This document shows, piece after piece, positions 9,118 to 18,503 of a stretch of DNA of 64,000 nt. The DNA is taken from the NCBI GenBank assembly GCA_023268635.1, contig JALQUB010000062.1, positions 1 through 64,000 of the forward strand, in the 5' to 3' direction. This stretch comes from Pseudomonadales bacterium. Its GTDB lineage: Bacteria > Pseudomonadota > Gammaproteobacteria > Pseudomonadales > Pseudohongiellaceae. The notes under the pieces are model-generated. The model made no database searches and was not told the origin of the DNA. It saw only the letters and a list, made by a program, of their open reading frames with translations. The position numbers were made by a program, and so were the translations under genes. The stretch's first letter is position 1, and every line of letters begins with the position of its first letter.

Positions 9118-10434
9118 TTAAGGCTGTTCGTTGCTGACTTCATAGCCTCTCACTGAATAGGGCTTGTTGCTGTAACTGTCGATAATCGACTGCACCGCAG
9201 TGACCCCGACATCTTGCCGCGCATTGATATGCGAATAAGAGCTGATCTGCGTCATCATGATGCCGATCATGTTCTCGACTGGGTCTATCCAGAAGATTGT
9301 TCCCCATGCGCCACCCCAGGTGAATGAACCAGGAGTAAATGGATCGCGTGCGACCCCGGCGTCGTTCATGATGCCAAAGCCTAGCCCAAAATTATAACCT
9401 GGCCCTCGGATGTAAATATCGTGATCGCCGCTATGATTAGAAATCATCAGGTTTACAGTTTTCGGGCTTAAGAGCCTGACGCCATCGAGCTCTCCGCCAT
9501 TGAGAAGCATCTGACTGAATCGCCAGTAGTCGCTAGCGGTGGAGAACAGTCCAGCAACTCCGCCGTAATAGTCGCTGCCGAAGAAGGGTGTGCTGCTGTA
9601 TTCGGGCGTACGATAAACTTCGATGCTGTTGTCTGGGCCGGTCGGTGAATAGACAGTCGCAACTCTACCGCGCTTCTCTTCCGGAACGACATAGGACGTG
9701 TCACTCATTCCTAATGGATCGAGTATGCGCTTCTGTAGGAAATCTTTTACGGGTACTCCTGAAATTCTCTCGACCAGCAGAGCGACATAGTCGGTAGAGC
9801 TGCCGTACTGCCAGTCTTCACTTGGATGGAAAGCTAGGGGGAGTGGCGCGCGTTTTATGATGGTTGCTTCTAGACTGCTTTCGCGGCTTAGAAGTGTCTG
9901 TTCTTGCTCGCTGAGTAATTCACGGTTAGGGTCTAAGCCTGCTGTGTGTGCGAGTACATCGCGTATCGTGATCGGGTGACGTGGTGTCATGCGATGCACG
10001 CCAACTTCATCTTGGACTAATACCTGTTTGTCTGAGATCTCTGGGATCCAATTAGACACTGGGTCGGTAAGTAAGAAGCGACCCTCTTCATACAGCATCA
10101 TCAAGGCTGTTGAAACAATAGGCTTTGTCATCGACATGATGAAGAAAATCGTATCTTCTGTCATGGGAGTGTCGCTTTCTTTGTCTCGCCAGCCTTGAGT
10201 CTCAAGATGGGCTACTTTGCCATTTCTCGCGACTAGCGTGACCGTGCCGGCGAGCAAGTTGGCGTCGATGTAGCGTTGCATCGCGGCTGGTAGACGCTCA
10301 AGTCGATCGCTTGATAGACCCACGCGCTCCGGGCTGCTGCGTGGCAATGATTGCGCGGCTGCGCCAAATGAAAGTAAGGCTGATGCGAGCAACATGGTCG
10401 CGATAGAAAAGCGGTGAGATTTTATGAGTCCCAT
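9118..10434 (-). CDS. Exported serine hydrolase of the beta-lactamase class C / EstB family
   Basis: 438 residues with a signal peptide (about 1-28, cleavage after GAAAQS). The SxxK nucleophile motif is SMTK, with a YGSS segment serving as the Y-x-S/N motif near residue 210. The family contains class C beta-lactamases, D-aminopeptidases and esterases, and substrates cannot be read from the sequence; the length and the SMTK...YGSS pattern fit environmental esterase-like members better than true AmpC. It is the last gene of a minus-strand run with the esterase and MFS carrier upstream (gap 21 bases), so it is probably co-expressed. RBS AGGAG precedes the ATG. Confidence 0.85.
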   Translation of the reverse strand: MGLIKSHRFSIATMLLASALLSFGAAAQSLPRSSPERVGLSSDRLERLPAAMQRYIDANLLAGTVTLVARNGKVAHLETQGWRDKESDTPMTEDTIFFIMSMTKPIVSTALMMLYEEGRFLLTDPVSNWIPEISDKQVLVQDEVGVHRMTPRHPITIRDVLAHTAGLDPNRELLSEQEQTLLSRESSLEATIIKRAPLPLAFHPSEDWQYGSSTDYVALLVERISGVPVKDFLQKRILDPLGMSDTSYVVPEEKRGRVATVYSPTGPDNSIEVYRTPEYSSTPFFGSDYYGGVAGLFSTASDYWRFSQMLLNGGELDGVRLLSPKTVNLMISNHSGDHDIYIRGPGYNFGLGFGIMNDAGVARDPFTPGSFTWGGAWGTIFWIDPVENMIGIMMTQISSYSHINARQDVGVTAVQSIIDSYSNKPYSVRGYEVSNEQP

Positions 10435-10455
10435 GAAATTCTCCTGTGAGTTCTG

Positions 10456-11544
10456 TTAGGCGGCGCTGGCTAGGGATTTAACGAAGCCTGAAATGTCACG
10501 AATCGTTGAATGATAAACATCAGGTATCGCGTCTATGAAGGAGCAGTCAGCGGCGTGGCATGTGCCATGCACCGTGCGTCCGGCCGTGGTGACGCCGGCA
10601 GCGAGTAACTTGCGATAGTAGCTCAGGCCTTCATCCCGTAGAGGGTCTAGCTCATTGACTGAAACCACGTGCGGAGGTAATCCGGTGAGTTCTTCGATCG
10701 TGGCATGATAAGGCCAGGCAAGAGGGTTCGTTGCATGTTCACCGCTGGGGTCATAGGGCTTTACCAGCGCACCCATGGTTTTCATATCGAGAAAATAGCC
10801 GTCGTTTTCGGTAAGTGAGGGTAGTTCTGCTGGCGTTTCAGCATACATGCCGGAAATGTATGGGCATTGCGCATATACGCCGGCAATTTCCTGAAGCCAT
10901 CCTTCGCGTTTTGCCAGCAGAGTGCTTGCTAAAGACAAATTGCCACCGCCGGATTCTCCACTCAAAATGAGTTGAGAAACTCCAAGTGCTGACCTGTTTT
11001 TCGCAACCCATTGAGTAGCGTCGGCGCAATCATGCAGTGCGGCAGGGAAAGGGTGCTCACCGAGCGTGCCTGCAGCATTGCGAAATTCTACCCCTACGAC
11101 GAGGAGACCTGTCGCTGCTAGCTCTGTTCGCCAGCGGCTGTAATTCGGGTCGGCAGCGGTGAGTATGACCATGCCTCCTCCGTGCGTGTGGACCACACAC
11201 GGAATTTTTGAACTCGAGGCGTTATGCCCTTTGGGGGAATGGATGTACAGTTTAATTTGATTGCCATCGCGCCCAGTTATCGTTTCCTCTCTGACCTCGA
11301 CGGTGTTTGGCGGGGGAGTATTCGTCGCCACCAGCCCGAACAAGCCTCTCCAGCCATCCTCGGCAGCCGCTGCATAGGCGAGGCATTCCTCGACACTGCT
11401 TCCCCCATTTACTGGCGGTTCTGGCGGATGCTCGGCAAGGCCGAAAGCCGATAGTGCTGCAACTAAGCGTGGATCTGATCTTGGGTCTGTAGCAAAACTC
11501 ATTGTAGGATCGCCTAAACGCCCGGGCAATTTAACTGTAGCCAT
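10456..11544 (-). CDS. Alpha/beta hydrolase of the hormone-sensitive-lipase (HSL) type
   Basis: 362 residues from ATG 11544, which follows GAGAGAAG; the ORF-track extension to 11694 runs into the MFS gene and looks spurious. The oxyanion-hole motif HGGGM and the nucleophile elbow GESGG are clear, with the acid in ELDPLRDEG and the histidine in GTCHAAD. No signal peptide is seen, so it acts in the cytosol. Family members hydrolyse esters of short to medium acyl chains. It lies 28 bases after an MFS carrier, suggesting uptake followed by hydrolysis of an ester. Confidence 0.88.
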   Translation of the reverse strand: MATVKLPGRLGDPTMSFATDPRSDPRLVAALSAFGLAEHPPEPPVNGGSSVEECLAYAAAAEDGWRGLFGLVATNTPPPNTVEVREETITGRDGNQIKLYIHSPKGHNASSSKIPCVVHTHGGGMVILTAADPNYSRWRTELAATGLLVVGVEFRNAAGTLGEHPFPAALHDCADATQWVAKNRSALGVSQLILSGESGGGNLSLASTLLAKREGWLQEIAGVYAQCPYISGMYAETPAELPSLTENDGYFLDMKTMGALVKPYDPSGEHATNPLAWPYHATIEELTGLPPHVVSVNELDPLRDEGLSYYRKLLAAGVTTAGRTVHGTCHAADCSFIDAIPDVYHSTIRDISGFVKSLASAA

Positions 11545-11572
11545 AGTCTTCTCTCTTCGTGGTGGTTTTTGC

Positions 11573-12847
11573 TTATTCTGAGGCGAGCTCAATATCTGCC
11601 TTGAGTGTTTTCGTACTCCAATAATAATGTGCACCACACCAGACATTGACGAGAACAGTAATAGACATCGCATAACGCAAACCGTCGACGCCATAGCTTG
11701 GCGTAAGCCAATCGCTGACCATGCCGGTCATCATAGGGCCGAGACCTAAGCCTATCAGGTTCAGTACGAATAATAAGATGGCAGAAGCCATCGCACGCAT
11801 TCTGATGCCAACAAGAAAGTGCGTGGCGGCGATACAGGGAGCGAGATAGAGGCCGCCGAAAAAGACTGGGATGAAATAGGAATATGCTGCACTGTAGCCA
11901 TCCGGCATAACGAGAAAAGAAATGAGAGCAAACGGTATGGCTGCAAATGTGGAGATGAAGGGAATCCACAGATACCAGGTCTGGTCGTTTCTTTTTTCAG
12001 ACATGTAATCAGACAGCCATCCTCCTGCGAATGTCCCCGCGAGACCGCCGATGCCCGCTATTAATCCGTAATACCAACCGACATCGAGTATTGGCATTCC
12101 GTGAACACGGCCTAAAAATAGCGGCACAAAATTCCCCATGCCGTAGGTGACGAATGCGTGCAATGCGCACGCGAAGCTGAGATGCAAGAAAGATCGGCGT
12201 GAAGCGAGGATGCTCATTACTTTGAAGAATCCAGGTGGCGCGACATCGCGTCTCGCTTCTGCAAGCCCTCTGGGTGGTTCTTTGATGGCGAAACGGACAA
12301 GTAAGGAAAGAAATAATCCTGGTAATCCGACGACAATGAATGCGGTACGCCAGTCGAAATATTGGACCAGGTAAGCACCGCTCACAGTGCCGACAAGGAT
12401 GCCGCCGTAGACACCGAGTGAGTAAATAGAAAGTGCTGTCGCACGTTGTTTTGCAGGAAATATGTCGGACACGATCGAGTGAGCGGGGGGAGAGCCTCCC
12501 GCCTCACCGATCCCAACGCCGAAACGAGCTATGAATAACTGAGTAAAATTTTGGGCGAATCCGCAAGCTGCCGTCATTACGCTCCAAATGGCTGCAGATA
12601 TGGCGATGACATTGCGACGATTGCTCAGGTCGGCAAGGCGAGCTATGGGGATGCCAAGTACGGTATAGATGAATGCGAAAGCGAGTCCTGACAGCATGCC
12701 AAACTGCCCATCGCTGAGCTGAAGGTCTTCAATAATGTAAGATGCCAATACGTTGATAACTTGGCGGTCAACAAAATTAGAGACGTAGACGGTGGTGAGA
12801 ATACCTAGGACAAGGTAGCGGTAATAAGGCTTGGAGTAAGCCGCCAT
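11573..12847 (-). CDS. Major facilitator superfamily transporter, Spinster-like
   Basis: 424 residues, about 12 membrane segments. The first helix carries the DRQVINVL motif and the loop 2-3 region [14 protein letters not shown] matches the Spinster-type subgroup, as does [13 protein letters not shown]. Substrates in bacteria are mostly unknown. It is first in a three-gene minus-strand run with two hydrolases. It is divergent from the NhaC gene, with 208 bases between their starts. Confidence 0.87.
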   Translation of the reverse strand: MAAYSKPYYRYLVLGILTTVYVSNFVDRQVINVLASYIIEDLQLSDGQFGMLSGLAFAFIYTVLGIPIARLADLSNRRNVIAISAAIWSVMTAACGFAQNFTQLFIARFGVGIGEAGGSPPAHSIVSDIFPAKQRATALSIYSLGVYGGILVGTVSGAYLVQYFDWRTAFIVVGLPGLFLSLLVRFAIKEPPRGLAEARRDVAPPGFFKVMSILASRRSFLHLSFACALHAFVTYGMGNFVPLFLGRVHGMPILDVGWYYGLIAGIGGLAGTFAGGWLSDYMSEKRNDQTWYLWIPFISTFAAIPFALISFLVMPDGYSAAYSYFIPVFFGGLYLAPCIAATHFLVGIRMRAMASAILLFVLNLIGLGLGPMMTGMVSDWLTPSYGVDGLRYAMSITVLVNVWCGAHYYWSTKTLKADIELASE

Positions 12848-13001
12848 TATTTTGTCGTGCGTTCGGCTGCGATTTTGCCTTCGGCTGAGCGGGATAAATC
12901 AATCATGCTTGATCCCCATTTTTATTCTTATTGACTGCTCTGCGTTGAGTATCACACAGGCTCAGGGCTTGTCCAAGCATGAATCTGGAGAGCGTTTAAC
13001 T

Positions 13002-13030
13002 CTGACACTGCCACTAGGCTATGCTATCTT
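13002..13030 (+). promoter_or_regulatory. Probable promoter of the nhaC-like gene
   Basis: CTGACA (13002-13007) and TATCTT (13025-13030) are separated by 17 bases, and the RBS AGAGG follows at about 13043 before ATG 13056. This placement supports the short NhaC start and argues against the ORF-track start at 12852. Confidence 0.5.
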
Positions 13031-13055
13031 TTCGCGCGGACTAGAGGCTTTTATT

Positions 13056-14474
13056 ATGCAAGATCCCGCTTGGACATCAGTCATACCTCCGTTGTTAGCT
13101 ATCGTCTTGGCGATCGCGACGAGACAAGTCATTCTTTCGCTCAGCATTGGCATCTGGACGGGGGCATGGCTTCTAGGAGCGGGAAATCCTCTCGCAGCGG
13201 TACCACAAGCTATCGAGGCGGTGATACATGTGTTTAGTGATGCAGGTGATACTCGCGTCTTAGTATTCACTTTAGTGATTGGTGGATTGATAGCAACGAT
13301 TGAGAAGATGGGTGGTGTCCGTGGCTTTATCCATCTTTTGCAAGATAGAAGCTGGGTCACCGGTCCTGCTCGAGCGCAATGGCTCGCTTTCGGCGTCGGT
13401 GTCGTCGTTTTTATTGAATCCAATATAACCTTGCTCATCGCCGGAGCGGTGTCACGTCCGTTGTTCGATCGGTTCAAGATCTCGCGCGAAAAGCTCGCTT
13501 ACATCATCGATGCTACCTCCGCGCCTATTTGCGTGCTTATTCCCTTCAATGCTTGGGGTGCCGTCATTGTCAGCTTGCTGAGCTCCAGTGGCGTATCACA
13601 GCCTATCGATGTCTTTTTGGGCGCGATATTACTTAATTTTTATGCCTTGGCAGCCGTGCTGGTATGCGCGATAGTTATATGGAAAGACTTAGATTTCGGT
13701 CCGATGCGTTCGGCTCAAAAGCGCACTCGGGACGGGGAATTACTTTGGCCGAATGCGACTCCGATGGTCGATCCGAGTTTGATGGCAGCTGAACAAGAGC
13801 GAAGGCTGCCGGGTGATTCCGCAGGTCTTATGCTTTGGCCGATATCCGCTCTCGTCGTCAGTATGCCCCTTGGCCTCTATATTACCGGCGAAGGCGATCT
13901 TACCGCGGGATCTGGTTCAACTTCGGTGTTGTGGGCTGTGCTTATCGCGCTCGCCGTTGCATGGTTATTGGTACTTGTGAGGCGGCAAGCGAATCTTGAA
14001 ATGCTCATGCAGCTGTTTCTCAAGGGTGCGGGAGGTTTGCTTCCTGTCGCAATAATTCTGCTGTTCTCTCTAGCGCTCGGTGATATTGCTAATGATTTAG
14101 GTACTGGAGTGTATGTGGCCCAAGTGGCTCAAGAATCTATTCCTAATATACTCTTATTGCCCATATTGTTTTTGCTGTCGGCGGTTATTGCTTTTTCTAT
14201 TGGCTCAAGCTGGGGAACTTTCGCGATTATGATTCCTCTCGCTATGCAGTTGGTCGGTGCGCTGGACTTCAATGCGTCGGTATTTTTGGCGGCCGTACTC
14301 TCGGGCTCAGTATTTGGTGATCATGCTTCTCCAATTAGCGACACTACCGTAGTGGCATCGATGGCAGCAGCCACGGATCACATCGATCATGTGCGTACGC
14401 AGTTGCCCTATGCGCTAGTCAGCGCTGCCCTAGCGACGATCGCATTCTTCATAGCAGGGTTCGTTTTGCTTTAA
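13056..14474 (+). CDS. Na+/H+ antiporter of the NhaC family
   Basis: 472 residues from ATG 13056 (RBS AGAGG, 8 bases upstream). The ORF-track version adds 68 residues with no family resemblance. About 11 membrane segments are seen, with the family hallmark near the C-terminus SGSVFGDHASPISDTTVVASM, which in NhaC-type carriers holds residues important for ion exchange. Expected role: sodium extrusion and pH homeostasis, or uptake of an organic acid, since the family is functionally mixed. A rhodanese gene follows after 31 bases. Confidence 0.85.
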   Translation: MQDPAWTSVIPPLLAIVLAIATRQVILSLSIGIWTGAWLLGAGNPLAAVPQAIEAVIHVFSDAGDTRVLVFTLVIGGLIATIEKMGGVRGFIHLLQDRSWVTGPARAQWLAFGVGVVVFIESNITLLIAGAVSRPLFDRFKISREKLAYIIDATSAPICVLIPFNAWGAVIVSLLSSSGVSQPIDVFLGAILLNFYALAAVLVCAIVIWKDLDFGPMRSAQKRTRDGELLWPNATPMVDPSLMAAEQERRLPGDSAGLMLWPISALVVSMPLGLYITGEGDLTAGSGSTSVLWAVLIALAVAWLLVLVRRQANLEMLMQLFLKGAGGLLPVAIILLFSLALGDIANDLGTGVYVAQVAQESIPNILLLPILFLLSAVIAFSIGSSWGTFAIMIPLAMQLVGALDFNASVFLAAVLSGSVFGDHASPISDTTVVASMAAATDHIDHVRTQLPYALVSAALATIAFFIAGFVLL

Positions 14475-14505
14475 GATAATGCCTAATCAAAAGGATGATT
14501 CTTTG

Positions 14506-14805
14506 ATGAACTTTTCTCGCATATCATGGGATGAAGCAGCCATGCTTATACAGCAACATGGCCGTGAGCATATTCATATCGTTGATGTTCGAGATGAGCG
14601 ATCTTTCGATGATGCGCATGTCGAAGGCGCGTTACACTTGGATGGCAGTTCTATTGCGGAATTTATTGAACACGCGGATAAAGCGATGCCGGTATTGGTG
14701 TATTGCTATCATGGCAATACGAGTCAGGGTGCAGCCTCTTATTTGGTGGAACGGGGGTTTATAGAAGCTTACAGTATCGATGGTGGCTTCGAAGAGTACC
14801 GGTGA
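14506..14805 (+). CDS. glpE: GlpE-like single-domain rhodanese (thiosulfate sulfurtransferase)
   Basis: 99 residues from ATG 14506, placed 9 bases behind AAGGAT. The active-site loop CYHGNTSQGAA matches E. coli GlpE (CYHGNSS) closely, with the catalytic cysteine first. It transfers sulfane sulfur from thiosulfate to cyanide or other acceptors; the physiological acceptor, possibly thioredoxin, is uncertain. There is no glp regulon nearby; the neighbour is an NhaC carrier, so the name reflects sequence and not context. Confidence 0.88.
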   Translation: MNFSRISWDEAAMLIQQHGREHIHIVDVRDERSFDDAHVEGALHLDGSSIAEFIEHADKAMPVLVYCYHGNTSQGAASYLVERGFIEAYSIDGGFEEYR

Positions 14806-14809
14806 GTAG

Positions 14810-15208
14810 CTAGCCATCGATTTTTTCGGCTTTCTCAAAGGCGCGTTTAGCGGTCAACGCAGTCGCCATATAGAGGAGGTTTAATAAGGACCAGCCAAAC
14901 AGCTCGAAAGACCAGAGGGCATGAGCGCCTGGGTCGACGCTCCGAATCCCGACAATCCAGCCACACCAAAGCACTAAGACTGAGAGGGGGAAAGCGGCCA
15001 CTAAGCGCCATCCTTTTTGCCACTGACGCCAAGCGGCGACGGAAAGTGCTGCGCTCGCGCTAAGGGTTAAAAAGATAATGACCAGCATTACGGTATCCCA
15101 GAGAGGGATTGATTCCCTCTCTGCGCCGAATACGCTGCCACTTAGAAAAAAACCTAAAGTGGACATCACGCGGGCGATGCTGTGCTTGGTCTGATTGGCT
15201 GTTCGCAT
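14810..15208 (-). CDS. Small membrane protein of unknown function
   Basis: 132 residues with hydrophobic segments near 14-30, 37-57, 71-90 and 100-120, probably three or four membrane helices, and a basic/acidic C-terminus (KRAFEKAEKIDG). I do not recognise a family. It lies 27 bases downstream of the exported TPR protein on the same strand and converges with the rhodanese gene four bases away, so it may be expressed with the TPR-AbgT group. Confidence 0.6.
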   Translation of the reverse strand: MRTANQTKHSIARVMSTLGFFLSGSVFGAERESIPLWDTVMLVIIFLTLSASAALSVAAWRQWQKGWRLVAAFPLSVLVLWCGWIVGIRSVDPGAHALWSFELFGWSLLNLLYMATALTAKRAFEKAEKIDG

Positions 15209-15235
15209 AGTGAGGCTTGATTAGTCTAGGTGGAT

Positions 15236-16849
15236 TTAGAATTTAGTATTCGGCAACCAAACGTCAGAGAAATCCATCGCCTGCTGTAGTTCATCCGCAT
15301 AAGCGCTAGCATCGCGCCCCATCTTGCTGACTGCTTCCTTAGCGCCGTGGAGCGACCAGACGTTGTGTGGATGATCGTCTAGGTCTAGCTCAAATTCTGC
15401 GAGAGCTGCATCATAAGCGCCTAGCGCGATATAGGCTGCTCCGAGCCAGTGACGAGGAGAGAAAGGCAATGGCTCGGGCTCATCATAATTGATGCTGTCG
15501 TAGTAGCGTGTCGCGCGACGGAATGCTTCAGCTGCGCCTTCGAGATTACCGTTTTCCCAAGCGATCTCACCTTCGAGAATGCCCGCTAAGGTACCAATGA
15601 TGTTGTTGCCTTCATGAAAGCGGAAGCGAGCAGTTGTGGTTTCTGCGAGCTCAGTTAGTTCTTCAGCTGTCTCTATGGCGACTGCTTTGTCGCCAAGCTT
15701 TAAAGACGAATACGCTTTTGAGAAATCCACCATGGCACGACTAACATCGTCCTTGGGTGAATAATTGAGCTCGACGGCCTCGTCGAATCGACCGAAGCGA
15801 ACCAACGCCATAGCATGTTGCGCTCCATTTTTGTCTAATTTTGCTAAGTCTTTCGCTGCTTGGATCGCTGAGGCGCCAGCACCTCCCATGCTAGCCGCGT
15901 AATACAGCATTGTGAGGTTATGTGTGGGATAAATCGCGACCCCTTGACCGACGGCAGCTTTCTGGTCTGAGTGCCAAGCGATTATGTTGGATCGCACTGC
16001 TTTCTCCCATAAACCCATTTCATTCCAGGTGTGGCTAGGCATGTGATTAATGTGGCTAGCCCCTGGAATTGAAGCGCCGAGGAATTCGGCGCAAGTCGCC
16101 GCCAGTTCTGGACTAGGAGTCGACTCTGTTGCATGCACATAGAGATGACATGCCCCTGGATGCTTAATATCTTGAGCGAGAATGCCTTCGAGCACGCCGT
16201 GCAGTCGGATGACATTGGGGTCGTCTAGGCGACGATAGCCGCGGCGTTCTTCGAGTAGAAACAGAGCGTCTGCATAGAAAGTGGCAATGTCCAAATCATC
16301 TGGATATTTGCGCGAAATCGCCGCCATTGCATCTGCATAAGCTTGATCTTGGGTGCGACGAGTTGCTGGATCGTAATTCTCTATGTAGCGCGCCTCCAGG
16401 GCGTGGATTAGATCCGCTTCCTTCTCGCTGGCATTGTCAATTAGCTCTAAAGCTTTAGTGAGTGCCGCGTAGGCGCGTGGCGCTTCAGCGGTGGTCATTG
16501 CTCCATTGAGATAAGAACCCCAACTCCAAGCCTCGCCCCAATAACAGATAGCGCATTCAGGATCGGCTGCATGTGCCTCGCGGAAGGATCGTGATGCCTC
16601 AACCTTTGCATAGGAGTACATCATTTTTATACCTTGATCGAAGTATTGCTGCGCGAGTTCGGATTGCGATGATATGGGATAGTGGAAATCACCGAGGACG
16701 TCACCAAGCAAAGGCATTGGGGTCGCAAATTCATCAGGGTAGCTCACTTCAGCTGCTACGGATGAGCCTATAAGCGTGAACACCGCAGCGCAGCAAAGCG
16801 CGGAAGCGACAGATTTAGGTGACGAAAGCTGTTTTGAAGAAAAGCTCAT
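15236..16849 (-). CDS. Exported tetratricopeptide-repeat protein
   Basis: 537 residues with a signal peptide (about 1-33, ending SVAAEVS). Helical repeats rich in the A..A pattern occur through the chain, for instance around YFDQGIKMMYSYAKVEASRSFREA near residue 70 and again at the C-terminus. A conserved-looking segment HLYVHATESTPSPELA and a histidine-rich HINHMPSHTW are reminiscent of an exported TPR family common in marine bacteria but without assigned function. RBS GAGGA precedes the ATG. It follows the AbgT carrier after 61 bases; that gap contains a GTGCGC/GCGCAC hairpin without a clear T-tract. Confidence 0.8.
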   Translation of the reverse strand: MSFSSKQLSSPKSVASALCCAAVFTLIGSSVAAEVSYPDEFATPMPLLGDVLGDFHYPISSQSELAQQYFDQGIKMMYSYAKVEASRSFREAHAADPECAICYWGEAWSWGSYLNGAMTTAEAPRAYAALTKALELIDNASEKEADLIHALEARYIENYDPATRRTQDQAYADAMAAISRKYPDDLDIATFYADALFLLEERRGYRRLDDPNVIRLHGVLEGILAQDIKHPGACHLYVHATESTPSPELAATCAEFLGASIPGASHINHMPSHTWNEMGLWEKAVRSNIIAWHSDQKAAVGQGVAIYPTHNLTMLYYAASMGGAGASAIQAAKDLAKLDKNGAQHAMALVRFGRFDEAVELNYSPKDDVSRAMVDFSKAYSSLKLGDKAVAIETAEELTELAETTTARFRFHEGNNIIGTLAGILEGEIAWENGNLEGAAEAFRRATRYYDSINYDEPEPLPFSPRHWLGAAYIALGAYDAALAEFELDLDDHPHNVWSLHGAKEAVSKMGRDASAYADELQQAMDFSDVWLPNTKF

Positions 16850-16910
16850 TAGGTCAAAGTCCTCGTAATTTTATTTTTAAGTGCGCGCATTGGCGCACAC
16901 ATAGTTTCTG

Positions 16911-18470
16911 TTAAAGAGAAAAGTGTACTGGCGCTCCAGGCCCCAGTGGTAAACCCAGTACTACCCACACTATGGTGAGGATAATGCCGGCGATTAATAG
17001 TAGGGCTGAATAGGGCAGCATGGTTGCAGCAAGACTACCCAAACCAAATTCTTTCTGCCAGCGCTGGCAGAAAATAAGAATGAGCGGGAAGTAGGGCATG
17101 AGCGGCGTGATAATGTTTGTTGCCCCATCGCCCACGCGATAGGCCGCAGTGCTCATTTCAGGGCTTACGCCAATAAGCATTAGCATCGGCACGACAACGG
17201 GGGCTAGTAGCGCCCATTTCGCGCTCGCAGAACCGATGAACAAATTAATAATTGCGCAAAAAAGAATTATGAACGTGAGCAGCATGGAGTCTGGAAGATT
17301 TGCGTTTTCCAATACGCCTGCGCCGCTGATCGCGAATATCAATCCTAAGTTCGACCAATTGAAGAGCGCTACAAAATGCGCGGCGGCGAATGCAAGCACG
17401 AGGTAGTAACCTAGATCCGCCATTGCTTCGCTCATCATTTTGACGACGTCTCGATGATCGTTGATCGTGCCGGCGCTTTTGCCATATGCCCATCCCGCGG
17501 CGAGGAATAGCACAAAAAATGCAGCGACTAGTGATTGGAAGAAGGGAGTTAGGCGCGCTTCTGCACTTGCGCTTTCATCTATAAGTGGAGTTCCTGGGCC
17601 AATTGCCAAGAATATCCAAATAGCGATCACCATGAACGAAGCATAGCCGGCGCGGACCAGGCCTCGCCGCTCATCTGCAGATAAGTCTGAATTAGGCCCT
17701 TTTATCTCGTGTGACATGGTGCCGCCGCCCTCGATAATGGGCGTCAGCCTGCGTTCTACAACGACATCGGTGACATACCAAATGACAGGAAGGAACACGA
17801 AGGTCATGGCGACGATGAAGTAGGCATTGCCTGCTATATTTGCACTCCATGTAGGTAAAATAGTTTCTGCTGCCGATTCGGTGATGCCGAAGAGTAATGC
17901 ATCTAACTGGCCGGGAATTAAGTTTGCAGAGAACCCACCGGATACGCCGGCGAAGGCAGCCGCTATGCCTGCTATAGGATGCCGGCCAGCGGCTGCGAAA
18001 ACAACGCCGGCTAAGGGGATTAGGACGACGTAGGCTGCATCGGTCGCTAGGTTTCCAAGCATGCCAATAAGAGCGACTGCTGGCGTGAGCAAGAAGGTAG
18101 GCGCCTTTGACATCGCGCCACTCATCGCTGCGCCGAAGAAACCGGAGCGTTCCGCCACACCCGCTCCGAGCATGACAACGAGCACATAACCTAGGGGGTG
18201 AAAGCCAGTAAATGTTTGCGGCATGCTGACGAGTATGCGGCGGATATTATCGGCCGATAGTAGCGATTCGGCGACGATGATGAGAGGGGCGCCGTTCTCA
18301 TCAACGTTGACTGGATGGGGCGCGGAGATCCCAAGTGCGGCGGCTAGTACACTGACTCCGATGACGCCTAATATGCAGTAAACAAAGATAAAAACAGGAT
18401 CCGGCAGCTTATTACCAGATCGTTCGATCCAACCGAGAATCCCCTCGGCTTGTGTTGTGCTATCGCTCAT
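16911..18470 (-). CDS. AbgT-family transporter
   Basis: 519 residues, about 11-13 membrane segments. The family signature region LIPGQLDALLFGITESAAE and the C-terminal GDGATNIITPLMPYFPLIL are present. Characterised members import p-aminobenzoyl-glutamate (AbgT) or export sulfonamides (MtrF, YdaH). The substrate here is not known. RBS AAGGAA precedes the ATG. It lies between an exported epoxide hydrolase gene and the exported TPR gene, all minus strand with short gaps. Confidence 0.9.
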   Translation of the reverse strand: MSDSTTQAEGILGWIERSGNKLPDPVFIFVYCILGVIGVSVLAAALGISAPHPVNVDENGAPLIIVAESLLSADNIRRILVSMPQTFTGFHPLGYVLVVMLGAGVAERSGFFGAAMSGAMSKAPTFLLTPAVALIGMLGNLATDAAYVVLIPLAGVVFAAAGRHPIAGIAAAFAGVSGGFSANLIPGQLDALLFGITESAAETILPTWSANIAGNAYFIVAMTFVFLPVIWYVTDVVVERRLTPIIEGGGTMSHEIKGPNSDLSADERRGLVRAGYASFMVIAIWIFLAIGPGTPLIDESASAEARLTPFFQSLVAAFFVLFLAAGWAYGKSAGTINDHRDVVKMMSEAMADLGYYLVLAFAAAHFVALFNWSNLGLIFAISGAGVLENANLPDSMLLTFIILFCAIINLFIGSASAKWALLAPVVVPMLMLIGVSPEMSTAAYRVGDGATNIITPLMPYFPLILIFCQRWQKEFGLGSLAATMLPYSALLLIAGIILTIVWVVLGLPLGPGAPVHFSL

Positions 18471-18503
18471 TGGGCGTTCCTTATTATTAACTTATTGGCC
18501 GTA

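Noticed and set aside
12852-13055. N-terminal extension of the NhaC gene
   Set aside because: A good promoter and RBS lie inside it and the added residues do not look like the family.
16881-16898. GTGCGC/GCGCAC hairpin between the AbgT and TPR genes as a terminator
   Set aside because: Short stem and no T-run on the minus strand, so it is more likely incidental.
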